From contig JARLJS010000122.1 of NCBI GenBank assembly GCA_031291075.1, positions 1-60,049 of the forward strand: a DNA stretch of 60,049 nt. The letters run 5' to 3'. Shown here one piece after another: positions 1-8,630 of the stretch. Both the position numbers and the translations under genes were made by a program. Numbering within the stretch: the first letter of the stretch is position 1; each line of letters opens with the position of its first letter. The stretch comes from Nevskia sp. GTDB lineage: Bacteria; Pseudomonadota; Gammaproteobacteria; Nevskiales; Nevskiaceae. The notes beneath the pieces were generated by a model. That model was not told where the DNA came from. It saw only the letters and a list, made by a program, of their open reading frames with translations, and searched no databases.

Positions 1-1
1 C

Positions 2-196
2 GCCAACATGCTGGGTGTGCGCCGCGAAGGCGTTACCGCCGCCGCCGGCAAGTTGCAGAAGCTGGGGGCGATCGAATACAGCCGCGGCCAGATCACGGTG
101 CTGGACCGGCCGAAGCTCGAAAAGCTGTGTTGCGAGTGCTATGCCGTGGTCAAGAAGGAAACCGATCGCTTGCTGCCTTACGTCCCCGCCCACTAG
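2..196 (+). CDS. Crp/Fnr-family transcriptional regulator, C-terminal part
   Basis: This is the 3' end of a gene that begins before the window. The 64 visible residues match the winged-helix DNA-binding end of Crp/Fnr regulators: a recognition-helix stretch (NMLGVRREGVTAAAGKL), then a wing with the GAIEYSRGQITVLDR pattern. A short helical tail with CCECY closes the protein. The sensor domain lies outside the window, so the signal it responds to cannot be told. It sits upstream of a group of stress-type genes on the same strand and could regulate them, but that is only positional inference. Confidence 0.75.
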   Translation, partial: ANMLGVRREGVTAAAGKLQKLGAIEYSRGQITVLDRPKLEKLCCECYAVVKKETDRLLPYVPAH

Positions 197-306
197 GGCG
201 GCCCGGAAGCCGCGGGCAGGCATCGGGTCTGGCTGCCGTGGTGGGGACATTAACCCAAGTGCCTCACGCCCAAACCGCGGCCCATGTCGAAGCCGTCTTC
301 GAAATT

Positions 307-324
307 CCGCTTCAATATAAGCGG
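307..324. promoter_or_regulatory. 18-bp inverted repeat upstream of the csbD-like gene
   Basis: CCGCTT and AAGCGG form a perfect 6+6 inverted repeat around a 6-nt AT-rich spacer, about 100 nt before the csbD-like start. It could be an operator or a small hairpin. No recognised -35/-10 pair was seen around it. Confidence 0.3.
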
Positions 325-421
325 CACCGCACCGACGCCGTGCTCGTTCACCGCTATCGTGTGTAGGTCATACATCCCGGTGAACCGCAATTTCGCGGGT
401 CGCGGGATTCAGAGGTCGACC

Positions 422-820
422 ATGAACAATTCAAACCAGCACAACGCATCCACGGCCACCGGCCAGGCCGACAAATCGGTGCTCAACAACAGCGGGCCTG
501 CGCCCGTCGGCAGCGGTCCGTTCAGCCAGATCCCGGCGAAGAAAGTCACGACCCCGCCGCCGCTCGCAGCCAAGGGCGACGACGTCATCATGAGCAAGCA
601 GCAGCACCAGTCCATCCCCAGCGTGGACGCGATCAAGGGCCAGTGGAAGCAGCATGTCGGCAACGCCAAGATCGCCTGGGGGAAGCTGACCGAGGACGAG
701 TTGCTCAAGTCGGAAGGACATGAGCAGAAACTGGCGGGGCTGGTGCAGGAGCGCTACGCCGTCACGCGCGACGAAGCCGACAAGCAGGTCAAGAGTTTCT
801 TCGCCAAGCACAAGTCCTGA
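422..820 (+). CDS. CsbD-like stress protein with N-terminal extension
   Basis: The last ~75 residues (from SVDAIKGQWKQHVGNAKIAWGKLTEDEL on) fit the CsbD family of small hydrophilic stress-induced proteins, whose biochemical role is unknown. The ATG at 422 follows an AGAGGT ribosome-binding site and gives 132 aa, about twice the usual CsbD length. The extra ~56 N-terminal residues are low-complexity, rich in Asn, Ser, Pro and Thr, with no signal peptide. A second ATG at 590 would give a standard 76-aa CsbD protein, so the extension may be untranslated. The family assignment is firm and the start is uncertain. Stress genes follow on the same strand. Confidence 0.75.
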   Translation: MNNSNQHNASTATGQADKSVLNNSGPAPVGSGPFSQIPAKKVTTPPPLAAKGDDVIMSKQQHQSIPSVDAIKGQWKQHVGNAKIAWGKLTEDELLKSEGHEQKLAGLVQERYAVTRDEADKQVKSFFAKHKS

Positions 821-901
821 AGCAGGCCGCAACGCCTGCCGGTCCGCCCAGGCGGGCTGGCAGGCTCTGGAGCCGTAAAATCCGGCGAAAGGGGGCAGCT
901 T

Positions 902-1210
902 ATGACCGGCCTTGGAGATTTGCTCCAGAAGTCCTATGCTGCGGCCATTCCCACCGCATCGGCGGTGCTGAACGCCGCACCTTCCGCCGACGCCGAGGGC
1001 CTGAAGGCGTATGCGGACGATATGGTCACAATACGCGCGGTCCTGAGCACTTCTACGGAACCTGTTCCCTGGGGGATCGTCATACTTGTTACGTTGTTGC
1101 TGCTGGGCTGGCTGGCTGCCTTGACCGCGGCATGGATTCATTTGAATCGCCGCAGCCGCCGATTGGCAACCCCGGTGAGAATCGATACGGTGCGCACTGC
1201 TGCAACGTGA
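902..1210 (+). CDS. Small single-pass membrane protein, unknown function
   Basis: The 102-aa product has one clear transmembrane helix at about residues 58-79 (GIVILVTLLLLGWLAALTAAW), followed by a short basic tail (HLNRRSRRL), suggesting a cytoplasmic C-terminus and an N-terminal ~55-residue domain outside. An AAAGGGGGCAG ribosome-binding site lies 5-8 nt before the ATG, which supports real translation. No family was recognised. It lies between the csbD-like gene and zwf on the same strand with a 59-nt gap to zwf. Confidence 0.6.
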   Translation: MTGLGDLLQKSYAAAIPTASAVLNAAPSADAEGLKAYADDMVTIRAVLSTSTEPVPWGIVILVTLLLLGWLAALTAAWIHLNRRSRRLATPVRIDTVRTAAT

Positions 1211-1269
1211 GCGTACGCGACTCCCTTTCAGCGACGCGCCGATGACGGACGCAGAGAAGGTGGATCGGG

Positions 1270-2661
1270 ATGACGACTCCGAATTCTGATGCACTGGTGG
1301 TGTTCGGCGCCACCGGCGACCTGGCCCACAAGAAAATCTTTCCGGCGCTGCAGGCCATGATCAGGCGCGACGAGCTGGGCATGCCGGTCATCGGCATGGC
1401 CCGTGCCGGGTGGACGCTGGACAAGTTGCGCGAACGTGTCCGCAGCAGCCTGGAACAGAACGGCGGCATCGACCAGGCGGCATTCTCCAGGCTGTCGGCG
1501 CAACTGAAATATGTCGACGGCGATTACGAGGATCCCGCGACCTTCGAGCACTTGAAGCAGGCGCTGGCCGGCACCGCCCACCCCCTGTACTACCTCGCCA
1601 TCCCTCCCAGCATGTTCGGCCCCGTGGTGCGGGGGCTGGCGAAGGCCGGCTGTGCTGAAGGCGCTCGCGTCGTCGTCGAGAAGCCATTCGGCCGCGACCT
1701 TTCGTCGGCCCTGGCGCTCGATCGCGAGCTGCACGAGGTGTTCCAGGAATCCGCGGTGTTCCGGATCGATCACTATCTGGGCAAGGAGGCGGTGCAGAAC
1801 CTGCTGTACTTCCGTTTTGCCAACGCATTCCTCGAGCCGATCTGGAACCGCCGGTACGTCGACAACGTGCAGATCACCATGGCGGAGAACTTCGGCGTGC
1901 AGGGCCGCGGCGCCTTCTACGAGGAAGTCGGGACGATCCGCGACGTGGTGCAGAATCACCTGTTGCAGGTGATTGCCCTGCTGACAATGGAGGCGCCGGT
2001 AGGCCGTGATGCGGAATCGATGCGCACGGAGAAGCTGCGGCTGTTCCGTGCGATGCGCCCGCTGGACCCGGCCCAGGTGGTGCGCGGCCAGTTCCACGGC
2101 TACCGCGACGAGCCCGGTGTGGCCGCGGACTCGCGGGTCGAGACATTTGCGGCGCTGCGCCTGCACATCGATACCTGGCGCTGGGCTGGCGTGCCGTTCT
2201 ACATCCGCGCCGGCAAATGCCTGCCGATCACCGCCACCGAGATCGTGGTCGACCTCAAGTGCCCGCCGCTGGCGATCTTCGACGAGATCAGCGCGGCGAC
2301 CTCGAACTATTTCCGCTTCCGGCTCAGCCCCGAGGTGGTGATCTCGGCGGGGGCGAGGGTCAAGCAGGCCGGCGAGGACATGCGCGGCGAGCCGGTGGAG
2401 CTGGTCGCCCGCCATGAGCCGGGCAACGACGCATTGCCATACGAGCGCCTGCTGCGCGACGCGATCCACGGCGATCCCTCGCTGTTCACCCGCGACGACA
2501 GCGTGGAAGCGGCATGGCGGGTGGTCGAGCCGATACTTGGCAATGTCGAGCCGGTGCACGCGTATGCGCCGGGAAGCTGGGGGCCGGACGCCGCCGCGCG
2601 CATCGTGCACAACGAGGGGGGTTGGCACGATCCGCAGCCGGAGGAGAGCGCACCATGCTAG
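1270..2661 (+). CDS. zwf: Glucose-6-phosphate 1-dehydrogenase
   Basis: Oxidises glucose 6-phosphate to 6-phosphogluconolactone with NAD(P)+, the entry step of the oxidative pentose phosphate and Entner-Doudoroff routes. Visible motifs are the N-terminal dinucleotide loop FGATGDLA (residues 12-19), EKPFGRD near residue 138, and the active-site signature RIDHYLGKE at about 164-172, including the catalytic His. IRAGKCLP also fits the family. The 463 aa are slightly shorter than the usual ~490. The ATG follows GAGAAGGTGGA. No pgl or gnd neighbour is present; instead a HAD phosphatase overlaps its 3' end by 7 nt. In a stress cluster it probably supplies NADPH, which is inference. Confidence 0.95.
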   Translation: MTTPNSDALVVFGATGDLAHKKIFPALQAMIRRDELGMPVIGMARAGWTLDKLRERVRSSLEQNGGIDQAAFSRLSAQLKYVDGDYEDPATFEHLKQALAGTAHPLYYLAIPPSMFGPVVRGLAKAGCAEGARVVVEKPFGRDLSSALALDRELHEVFQESAVFRIDHYLGKEAVQNLLYFRFANAFLEPIWNRRYVDNVQITMAENFGVQGRGAFYEEVGTIRDVVQNHLLQVIALLTMEAPVGRDAESMRTEKLRLFRAMRPLDPAQVVRGQFHGYRDEPGVAADSRVETFAALRLHIDTWRWAGVPFYIRAGKCLPITATEIVVDLKCPPLAIFDEISAATSNYFRFRLSPEVVISAGARVKQAGEDMRGEPVELVARHEPGNDALPYERLLRDAIHGDPSLFTRDDSVEAAWRVVEPILGNVEPVHAYAPGSWGPDAAARIVHNEGGWHDPQPEESAPC

Positions 2662-3380
2662 ATCAGGCAGCGGCGGCGGGCGGCGCGGTGTTCCTGCTCG
2701 ACGTCGACAACACCCTGCTCGACAACGACCGCTTTGGCGCGGACTTGGGTACACGGCTGAAGCAGGATTTCGGCGCCGCCGGACATGATCGCTATTGGGC
2801 GCACTACACGAAGCTGCGGGACGAACTCGGCTACGCGGACTACCTCGGTGCGCTACAGCTGTTCCGCAGCGGGCTCGACGACGATCCGAAGCTGCTGCGG
2901 ATGTCGGCCTTCCTGCTGGACTACCCGTTCACCGAGCGGCTGTACCCGCGCGCGCTCGAAACGATCGCGCACCTGCACACGCTCGGCCTGCCGGTGGTGC
3001 TGTCGGACGGCGACGTGGTGTTCCAGCCGCGCAAGGTGCAGCGCTCCGGGATCTGGGACGCGGTAGCAGGCCGGGTGCAGATCCACGTGCACAAGCAGCG
3101 TGCGCTGGAGGCGGTGCAGCGGCGCTACCCGGCCGCGCACTACGTGATGGTCGATGACAAGCCGCAGCTGCTGGCGGCGACGAAGCGGATCCTCGGCGCC
3201 CGCCTGACCACGGTGTTCGTGCGCCAGGGCCATTACGCACTCGAATCGGCGGGCACGGCGATCGATCCGGAACCCGACCTGAGCATCGGGCGCATCGGCG
3301 AGCTGCTGGCCCAGGGCCTGTTCCCCATTCGCCAGCTGCTTGCGGATCGCCAGCAGTACAGGCCGGGAGAACCTAGTTGA
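2655..3380 (+). CDS. HAD-superfamily hydrolase
   Basis: A 241-aa haloacid-dehalogenase-fold phosphatase, probably acting on a small phosphorylated metabolite. Motif I is DVDNT (D16 nucleophile, D18), motif II is LSDGD near residue 115, a Lys (HKQRAL) follows, and motif IV is MVDDKP near residue 160. A helical cap lies between motifs I and II. The ATG at 2655 lies inside the zwf 3' end, preceded by GGAGGAGAG, giving a 7-nt overlap and likely translational coupling with zwf. The substrate cannot be deduced; a link to sugar phosphates is suggested only by the coupling. Its stop overlaps the stop region of the convergent P-type ATPase gene by 8 bp. Confidence 0.85.
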   Translation: MLDQAAAAGGAVFLLDVDNTLLDNDRFGADLGTRLKQDFGAAGHDRYWAHYTKLRDELGYADYLGALQLFRSGLDDDPKLLRMSAFLLDYPFTERLYPRALETIAHLHTLGLPVVLSDGDVVFQPRKVQRSGIWDAVAGRVQIHVHKQRALEAVQRRYPAAHYVMVDDKPQLLAATKRILGARLTTVFVRQGHYALESAGTAIDPEPDLSIGRIGELLAQGLFPIRQLLADRQQYRPGEPS

Positions 3381-5739
3381 TCCGCAGGCCGCGAAAAACC
3401 GGGACCTTGACGAAATCCAGGACGACGGCGAAAGCCATGGCCGCGCCGAGCGTGCCGATCACGACCAGAACCGGCAAGGGCTTCATTGCGAATCCTCCGA
3501 CGGCCAAAGTCGAGGCGATCAGGACATCGGCGACGGATGAAACGACCAGCCAGAAGCTCGGACGGGAGGACCACAGCCGCCGGCGTTCGCGATTGGTATA
3601 GGTCGTCGCCTGGTTGCCGAACACGATGACGACAAAAGCCAGTGTCCTGAGCGTCTCCATGTCGAACCCCATCCTGTGGGCGCCGAACACCAGCACGGAC
3701 ACGCAAAAAGCCAGCTCGCCGATTCCCATGACCACGCCGGCGACGGTCAGGTTGCCTATTTTCCAGGCATTCGGCAACGGCGACGGCCGCACATTGTCGG
3801 TCGTGAGCGACATGCCGAGAAAGTCGCCGGTGATCATGATGATGACCATCAGCAAAGGCGTCAGGATCGAATGTCCGGTCATGATCAAGCCGACCGCCAG
3901 GAACAGCACCTGCACGATTTTCTTGGTGATGGAGTTGATCGTGTAGGTCAGGATGCGCTGGAACGCCACCCGCCCTTCCTTGACCGCGGCAACGATCCCG
4001 CCGAGTCCGGGTTGGGTCAGTACCATGCCGGCTGCCGACTTGGCGACGTCGGTTGCCGTCGAAACCGCGATTCCGATCTGCGCCTGGCGCAACGCCGGTG
4101 CGTCGTTGGCGCCGTCGCCGCACATGCCGACGGTATGGCCGCCCTTCTGGAACTCCTTGACGAGTTTGTACTTGTCTTCCGGAAGAACTCCGGAGAAGAC
4201 CGCGAACGTCGCCGGGCGAACGCCCTCCGGAATCGGCCCGGGTGGGCAGGCCGCGCCGTCGAGCCCCACCGCATGGGCTACGATTGCCGCGGTGGCCGGA
4301 GCGTCGCCCGTCACCATCACGGTGCGCACGCCCAAGCCGCGCAATTCGGCGACAAGCGCCGCAGAATCGCTGCGGGGCGGGTCGCTGAGAGCGACGAGCC
4401 CGACCAGCGTCATTGTCGCCGGCGGTCCGGCCGCGACCGCCAGCACTCTGAACCCCTGCCCCTCGAGTTCCTTCGCCACCGCCGCCGCACCCGGCGCGGG
4501 CTGGGCGAGGCCGACGACCACGGTAAATGCGCCCTTCACAAGCCGCTGCGTCCCGCCCGGAGCCGCTACCGTCGCCTCGGACATCTTCGTCGCCGGATCG
4601 AACGGCACGAAGCTCACCAATTTTGGAACATCGCCGATGTCCTTGCCGCTGGCGGCCGCGCGAACGGCTGCGTCCACCGGATCCTGCCCGCCCTCCGAAC
4701 TGGCCAGCGCGGCCAGCGCCAGGACATGCGCGATGTCGAAGCCGGGCATGGGATGGACGGTCGCCACTGTCAGCTCGTTGCGCGTCAGCGTACCGGTCTT
4801 GTCGGCACACAGGACCTCCATCGTTGCCGCTTCATCGACCGCGGACAGCCGGGTCGGAAGTACGCCCAGCTTTGCCAAGGCCTGCGCGCCGAGCGCTGCC
4901 GCAAGGGTGAAGGTGGCCGGCAGTGCGACCGGGATCGACGCCAGGACCGCCGTCAGGACGAGGGGGATGATCTCGGTGGGCGGCATCTTCAGAAAGAAGG
5001 CATAGGCCACCAGCAATGCGATGACGCCGCCGTTGAACACGGCGAGATTGCGCACCACGCGCAGCACAGCCTTCTGCTGCGAGCTCACGACATGGGCGGT
5101 GCGGACAAGCTCCGCGGTACGGCCGAACTTGGTGCGCGTTCCGGTCGCCGTGACCTCCGCCACAGCCTCGCCGCGCCGTACCAGGGCTCCGGCATAGGTT
5201 TCGATGCCAGGGCCGGCTTCGATGGCTACCGATTCGCCGGTGAGCATGGATTGGTCGAGCAGGACCTCTCCCCCGGTGAGCCGCACGTCTGCGGCAACCA
5301 CGCCGCCAAGCGAAAGCTTGACCACATCGCCCGGCACCAGCCCGATAGCGGGTATGGTTGCCCAGCCGCCGTCGCGCCGCACGGACGCGCTCAGCGCGAG
5401 CCGCGACTTCAGTGCGGCAAGGGTGGCCTGGGCCCGTCCTTCCTGGACCAGTCCTATCACCGCGTTGAACGCCAGGAGGCCGCTGATGATTGCCGCCTCG
5501 GTGTAGTCACCCAGCACCAGCTGGAGCACGACCGCAGCTTCCAGCATCCACGGAACGGGCGCCCAGAACTTGCCCAGGGCCCTGCGCAAAGGATGCACCG
5601 TCGTGTCCGGCACTGCGTTCGGACCGCACTTCTGCAGCCGACGGCGGGCCTCATCCGACGTCAGTCCGTCCGGCAGGCCGGCGCTGACCTTGCCCGCCGA
5701 TGTGGCGGGCAAGGCGCTTGCCGCAGACAACGCATTCAT
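3373..5739 (-). CDS. P-type ATPase, plasma-membrane H+-efflux type (P3A-like)
   Basis: A 788-aa cation-pumping ATPase resembling fungal, plant and archaeal plasma-membrane proton pumps rather than heavy-metal or Mg2+ pumps. It has the N-terminal 'GLTSDEARRRLQKCGPNAVP' cation-ATPase region, the actuator motif LTGES, PVALP in the M4 helix, the phosphorylation site DKTGTLT, VTGDAPATA and the hinge GDGANDAPA. There are no N-terminal CxxC metal-binding repeats. The length is typical of bacterial homologues. It would export protons, so a role in pH homeostasis or acid stress fits the neighbouring stress genes. Transport specificity is inferred from family resemblance. No strong ribosome-binding site was seen before the chosen ATG. 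Confidence 0.88.
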   Translation of the reverse strand: MNALSAASALPATSAGKVSAGLPDGLTSDEARRRLQKCGPNAVPDTTVHPLRRALGKFWAPVPWMLEAAVVLQLVLGDYTEAAIISGLLAFNAVIGLVQEGRAQATLAALKSRLALSASVRRDGGWATIPAIGLVPGDVVKLSLGGVVAADVRLTGGEVLLDQSMLTGESVAIEAGPGIETYAGALVRRGEAVAEVTATGTRTKFGRTAELVRTAHVVSSQQKAVLRVVRNLAVFNGGVIALLVAYAFFLKMPPTEIIPLVLTAVLASIPVALPATFTLAAALGAQALAKLGVLPTRLSAVDEAATMEVLCADKTGTLTRNELTVATVHPMPGFDIAHVLALAALASSEGGQDPVDAAVRAAASGKDIGDVPKLVSFVPFDPATKMSEATVAAPGGTQRLVKGAFTVVVGLAQPAPGAAAVAKELEGQGFRVLAVAAGPPATMTLVGLVALSDPPRSDSAALVAELRGLGVRTVMVTGDAPATAAIVAHAVGLDGAACPPGPIPEGVRPATFAVFSGVLPEDKYKLVKEFQKGGHTVGMCGDGANDAPALRQAQIGIAVSTATDVAKSAAGMVLTQPGLGGIVAAVKEGRVAFQRILTYTINSITKKIVQVLFLAVGLIMTGHSILTPLLMVIIMITGDFLGMSLTTDNVRPSPLPNAWKIGNLTVAGVVMGIGELAFCVSVLVFGAHRMGFDMETLRTLAFVVIVFGNQATTYTNRERRRLWSSRPSFWLVVSSVADVLIASTLAVGGFAMKPLPVLVVIGTLGAAMAFAVVLDFVKVPVFRGLRIN

Positions 5740-5819
5740 TCCGTATTGTACGGCTTTGATCTTCTGCTCATGCCGCAGGCTCAGTAAAAAGGGCTTGCGT
5801 ACCTGTGGGTTCCCGATGC

Positions 5820-6344
5820 TTATGCTGTTTCCAAGGTCCTGGACTTTGCCAGCACGGAGCGGGCATTGGCCTTCTCGTCTTCAGTTCCGTGCACCAGCAG
5901 AACGTACTTGTCCATTTTGAGGGCCGTCTCGTACTTGATCGCCTGATCCTTTGGAACGCCGATTTTGCTCAGCGCCGCGCCCAGGGCCGACACACCACCC
6001 ACGACCACGGCACCCTCGAGCGCCCCCACCAGCGTAGCCACCAGCGGCCCCGCCATCGCGATCAGGCCCAACCCGGGCAGGAAGAAAACCGCCGGCGCGA
6101 ACAGCAGGCCCCAGATTCCGCCCCAGAAGGCCCCCATGCCGCCCCAGGCCTTTACGCGATCACCTGTCGTGTAGAAGCCGACCGGGTGCTCTTCGGTGTG
6201 ATAGCCCTTGCCGACCACGGATAGTTTTTTCATGTCGAAACCTGAGGTGCTGAGGGAACGGATGGCCTCTTCGGCTTCGACGTGCGTGTTGAACACGTAG
6301 ACGGATGAATCAGGCGCTGTCACGGATGAATCCTTTGTTTTCAT
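5820..6344 (-). CDS. General stress protein 17M-like (YflT/DUF1269-type) membrane protein
   Basis: 174 aa. The N-terminal ~60 residues (VYVFNTHVEAEEAIRSL...GFDMKKLSVVGKGYH) fit the general stress protein 17M-like domain. A Gly/Ala-rich hydrophobic block follows (about residues 68-120, two or three membrane segments). The cytoplasmic tail contains KMDKYVLLVHGTEDE. Such proteins are stress-induced and of unknown biochemical role. AGGAAAGACC precedes the ATG. It lies 80 nt upstream of the P-type ATPase on the same strand and may share its transcript. Confidence 0.75.
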   Translation of the reverse strand: MKTKDSSVTAPDSSVYVFNTHVEAEEAIRSLSTSGFDMKKLSVVGKGYHTEEHPVGFYTTGDRVKAWGGMGAFWGGIWGLLFAPAVFFLPGLGLIAMAGPLVATLVGALEGAVVVGGVSALGAALSKIGVPKDQAIKYETALKMDKYVLLVHGTEDEKANARSVLAKSRTLETA

Positions 6345-6707
6345 GGTCTTTCCTTACAAGAATGCTGAATGGCTCGAAATACCGTCAGACCCGGGAACGT
6401 CCGGGCCTGTCGGCCCCTGATCGGTATCAATTGACAATCCTGCGCGGAAGCAATGCCCGGTTCGGTGCGGCAGCACGCTTAGGCCACACTTCGGCGGACG
6501 CTTTCCCGCCTGATCCCGATCGATCCACTCCTTGCGGACCAGGCCTGAGTGCGCAAGCGCACCGACAGCCGGCGTCGGACTTGCGATGCTTGGAGTCTAA
6601 AACCGATTCGTCCAATGTCCGTCTGTCCTCGCCACCGAGAACGCAGGGCATTGGGCGGACGAGGCCATACCTGAAGCCGCCACACTACGGGACTGAAGGA
6701 CAACAAC
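6345..6707. other. Divergent intergenic region
   Basis: 363 nt between the divergent stress-protein and VOC genes, presumably holding both promoters. A TTGACA hexamer lies at 6431-6436 but has no convincing -10 partner 16-18 nt away. Open frames here look like noise, and no RNA gene was recognised. Confidence 0.4.
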
Positions 6708-7703
6708 GTGGAGACCACGATGCATCCGCAACCCAGCTCAAATCCGAACGGTCCGAGCGCCCCAAATGAGTTCAGGCGACGCAACCTGCGGGCTGGACGG
6801 GCCCGCCTATTTGTCAGGCAAGGCATGCTCGTCGCGCTGCTTGGTTTTGCGGCTGCGGCGCCGGTGATGGCCTCACCGCTTCAGCTGCCGGCGCTTGTCG
6901 AGCCCGCCAGCCAGGAGCATCACACCGGCAAAGTGATCTTTGTCGAACTGGTAACGCCGGACCTCGCCGCCGCCAAGCAGTTCTATGGCGGGTTGTTTGG
7001 CTGGACATTCCGCGACATTCAAGCCGGCGGGACCGAGTATGCCGAGGCATCCGTCGATGGCCGGCCGGTCGCAGGGCTGATTCACAAGGATGTACCGGCG
7101 GGCGAGCATCGGCAGCCGGCATGGCTGAGCTTCATCGCCGTGAGCGACGTCGACTCGGCAAAGACGATGGCGGTGAAAAATGGGGCGAAAGTGCTGTTCG
7201 AGCCGCATAGCATCCCCAACCGGGGCCGGGAGGCGGTCTTCGCGGATCCGCAGGGTGCGGTTTTTGCGGTGCTTGCTTCCAGCAGCGGCGACCCGCCCGA
7301 TGTCCTGGCCGCACCCGGGGAATGGATCTGGAGTTCCCTGATTACGAGCGATCCCGACGCCGATGCCGCCTTCTACCAGGCGCTATTCGACTACGAAGTG
7401 TTCGATCTGCCCGCCGACGACGGCGCCCAACATCTCCTGTTGGCGTCGGACAACTATGCCCGTGCGAGCGCGAATACGCCGCCTGCGAACAAACCCAATG
7501 TCCATCCCCACTGGCTCAATTACATACGCGTCGAAGATACGGCGAAGATGACTGCAAGGGTCGTCGCACTCGGCGGCCGTGTGCTGGTGGAGCCGCGGGT
7601 CGATCGCCATGGCGGCAAGGTCGCGGTCGTCGCCGATCCGCTGGGGGCACCCTTCGGACTGCTCGAATGGCCGGACAGCGAGAGCAAAGAGGTGACCCAG
7701 TGA
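6708..7703 (+). CDS. Exported protein with two VOC (glyoxalase/bleomycin-resistance fold) domains
   Basis: 331 aa. A basic N-terminus (FRRRNLRAGRARLF) and hydrophobic stretch (MLVALLGFAAAAPVMA) form a signal peptide, then two tandem VOC domains. The first starts at KVIFVELVTPDLAAAKQFYGGLFGW (about residues 73-190) and the second at GEWIWSSLITSDPDADAAFYQALFDY (about 203-322), ending in the typical ADPLGAPFGLLEW. VOC enzymes are usually cytoplasmic metal enzymes or binding proteins, so an exported version is unusual. The substrate is unknown. GTG at 6708 has GAAGGA upstream; ATG at 6720 is an equally possible start. The next gene overlaps its stop by 4 nt. Confidence 0.8.
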   Translation: METTMHPQPSSNPNGPSAPNEFRRRNLRAGRARLFVRQGMLVALLGFAAAAPVMASPLQLPALVEPASQEHHTGKVIFVELVTPDLAAAKQFYGGLFGWTFRDIQAGGTEYAEASVDGRPVAGLIHKDVPAGEHRQPAWLSFIAVSDVDSAKTMAVKNGAKVLFEPHSIPNRGREAVFADPQGAVFAVLASSSGDPPDVLAAPGEWIWSSLITSDPDADAAFYQALFDYEVFDLPADDGAQHLLLASDNYARASANTPPANKPNVHPHWLNYIRVEDTAKMTARVVALGGRVLVEPRVDRHGGKVAVVADPLGAPFGLLEWPDSESKEVTQ

Positions 7704-8032
7704 ATACCTTGATCCTCCGCCGGTCTGCTGTCGCCTTGGTGATCGGGCTGTTCACAGCCTTGCCGTCCGGCTGCGCCGTAACCGGCGGCGGCTACGGCTA
7801 CGACGAAAGCGTGGGCGTCGGCGTGGACTATTATGAACCCTACGGTGCCGATTACGGCGGCTGGGCACCTGGCTACCGCGTGGGGCCGCCTCGCGGCAGG
7901 CGCGGAGGTCCGGATCATCGCGGCGGCGGCGGCGGAAGCCGCCCGTCGCCGCATGCTTACAGACCCGCACCGGCATCCCACCCGATGCCATCCATTCCGT
8001 CGGGTTCGCGTTCGGGTGGGGGGCGCCGTTAA
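7700..8032 (+). CDS. Small exported Gly/Tyr/Arg-rich protein, possible lipoprotein
   Basis: 110 aa from a GTG that overlaps the stop of the VOC gene (GTGA), preceded by AGAGGTGA. The N-terminus is a signal peptide (LRRSAVALVIGLFTALPSGC) with a Cys that could be lipidated, although the residues just before it (PSG) are a poor lipobox. The mature part is low-complexity: Gly/Tyr/Asp-rich, then Arg/Gly/Pro-rich to the C-terminus. Translational coupling suggests it works with the exported VOC protein. No family was recognised. Confidence 0.6.
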   Translation: MNTLILRRSAVALVIGLFTALPSGCAVTGGGYGYDESVGVGVDYYEPYGADYGGWAPGYRVGPPRGRRGGPDHRGGGGGSRPSPHAYRPAPASHPMPSIPSGSRSGGGRR

Positions 8033-8180
8033 TGCTGAGCTGCAGCCTGGCCCGTCGTGCCTTGGTGCTTGGCAATCAAATGGCTGTTAACTACCGAACA
8101 GACGGCCCATTTTTCCTGTGACATATTAATGCTGCTGCCTTCACGCATACGATGACGAAGAAGCGGCAGGAGACACCGTT

Positions 8181-8486
8181 ATGACTCAGACCTCTCGAAA
8201 CTCCTTCTACCGCCGGATGGCTGTGGCGGTCGTCGCCGTCGGAGCGGTGGCATCGATGCTGCCGGCGGAGGCGCAACACGGCGGTTGGCACGGTGGCGGC
8301 CGTGGACGGCAGGCTTACCATGGTCGCGGCGGCGGCGGCGGAGTGGTTGGCGGCATACTGTTGGGGGCGGTGGTCGGCGCGGCGATTGTCGGTGCAACGC
8401 AGCCGCCGCCGGTCGTGGTTTACACGGCACCCCCGCCGCCACCGCCGCCGGGAGTGGTTTACTACCCCTATCCTCCTCCTAACTAA
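8181..8486 (+). CDS. Small exported Gly/His- and Pro-rich protein
   Basis: 101 aa. A signal peptide (RRMAVAVVAVGAVASMLPAEA) is predicted to be cleaved before QHGGWHGG. A His/Gly/Arg-rich stretch follows, then a hydrophobic Gly-zipper-like segment (GGVVGGILLGAVVGAAIVGA) that could insert in a membrane, then a Pro-rich tail ending PYPPPN. A GGCAGGAGAC site precedes the ATG. Such glycine-zipper envelope proteins are common and poorly characterised. Confidence 0.6.
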   Translation: MTQTSRNSFYRRMAVAVVAVGAVASMLPAEAQHGGWHGGGRGRQAYHGRGGGGGVVGGILLGAVVGAAIVGATQPPPVVVYTAPPPPPPPGVVYYPYPPPN

Positions 8487-8630
8487 GCGTCGCACCGGCA
8501 GCCGGACCTGAGCTGCGCGGCCGGCACCCCCACCCCCGCACCTGCTTCCAAATGAGGCTTCGTAATATCCGACCTGCTGGGCATTCCGGCGGGGTACAGT
8601 GTTTTCTTGCCGCCTACCTGGAGAAGAACC

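Noticed and set aside
1228-2754. Long minus-strand open frame opposite zwf
   Set aside because: Antisense to a well-supported gene, no family motifs; a product of GC-rich codon bias. The same holds for 3233-4810 minus, 3676-5787 plus, 14600-16381 minus and 16636-19308 plus.
6431-6460. TTGACA as a promoter -35
   Set aside because: No -10 hexamer at 16-18 nt on either strand.
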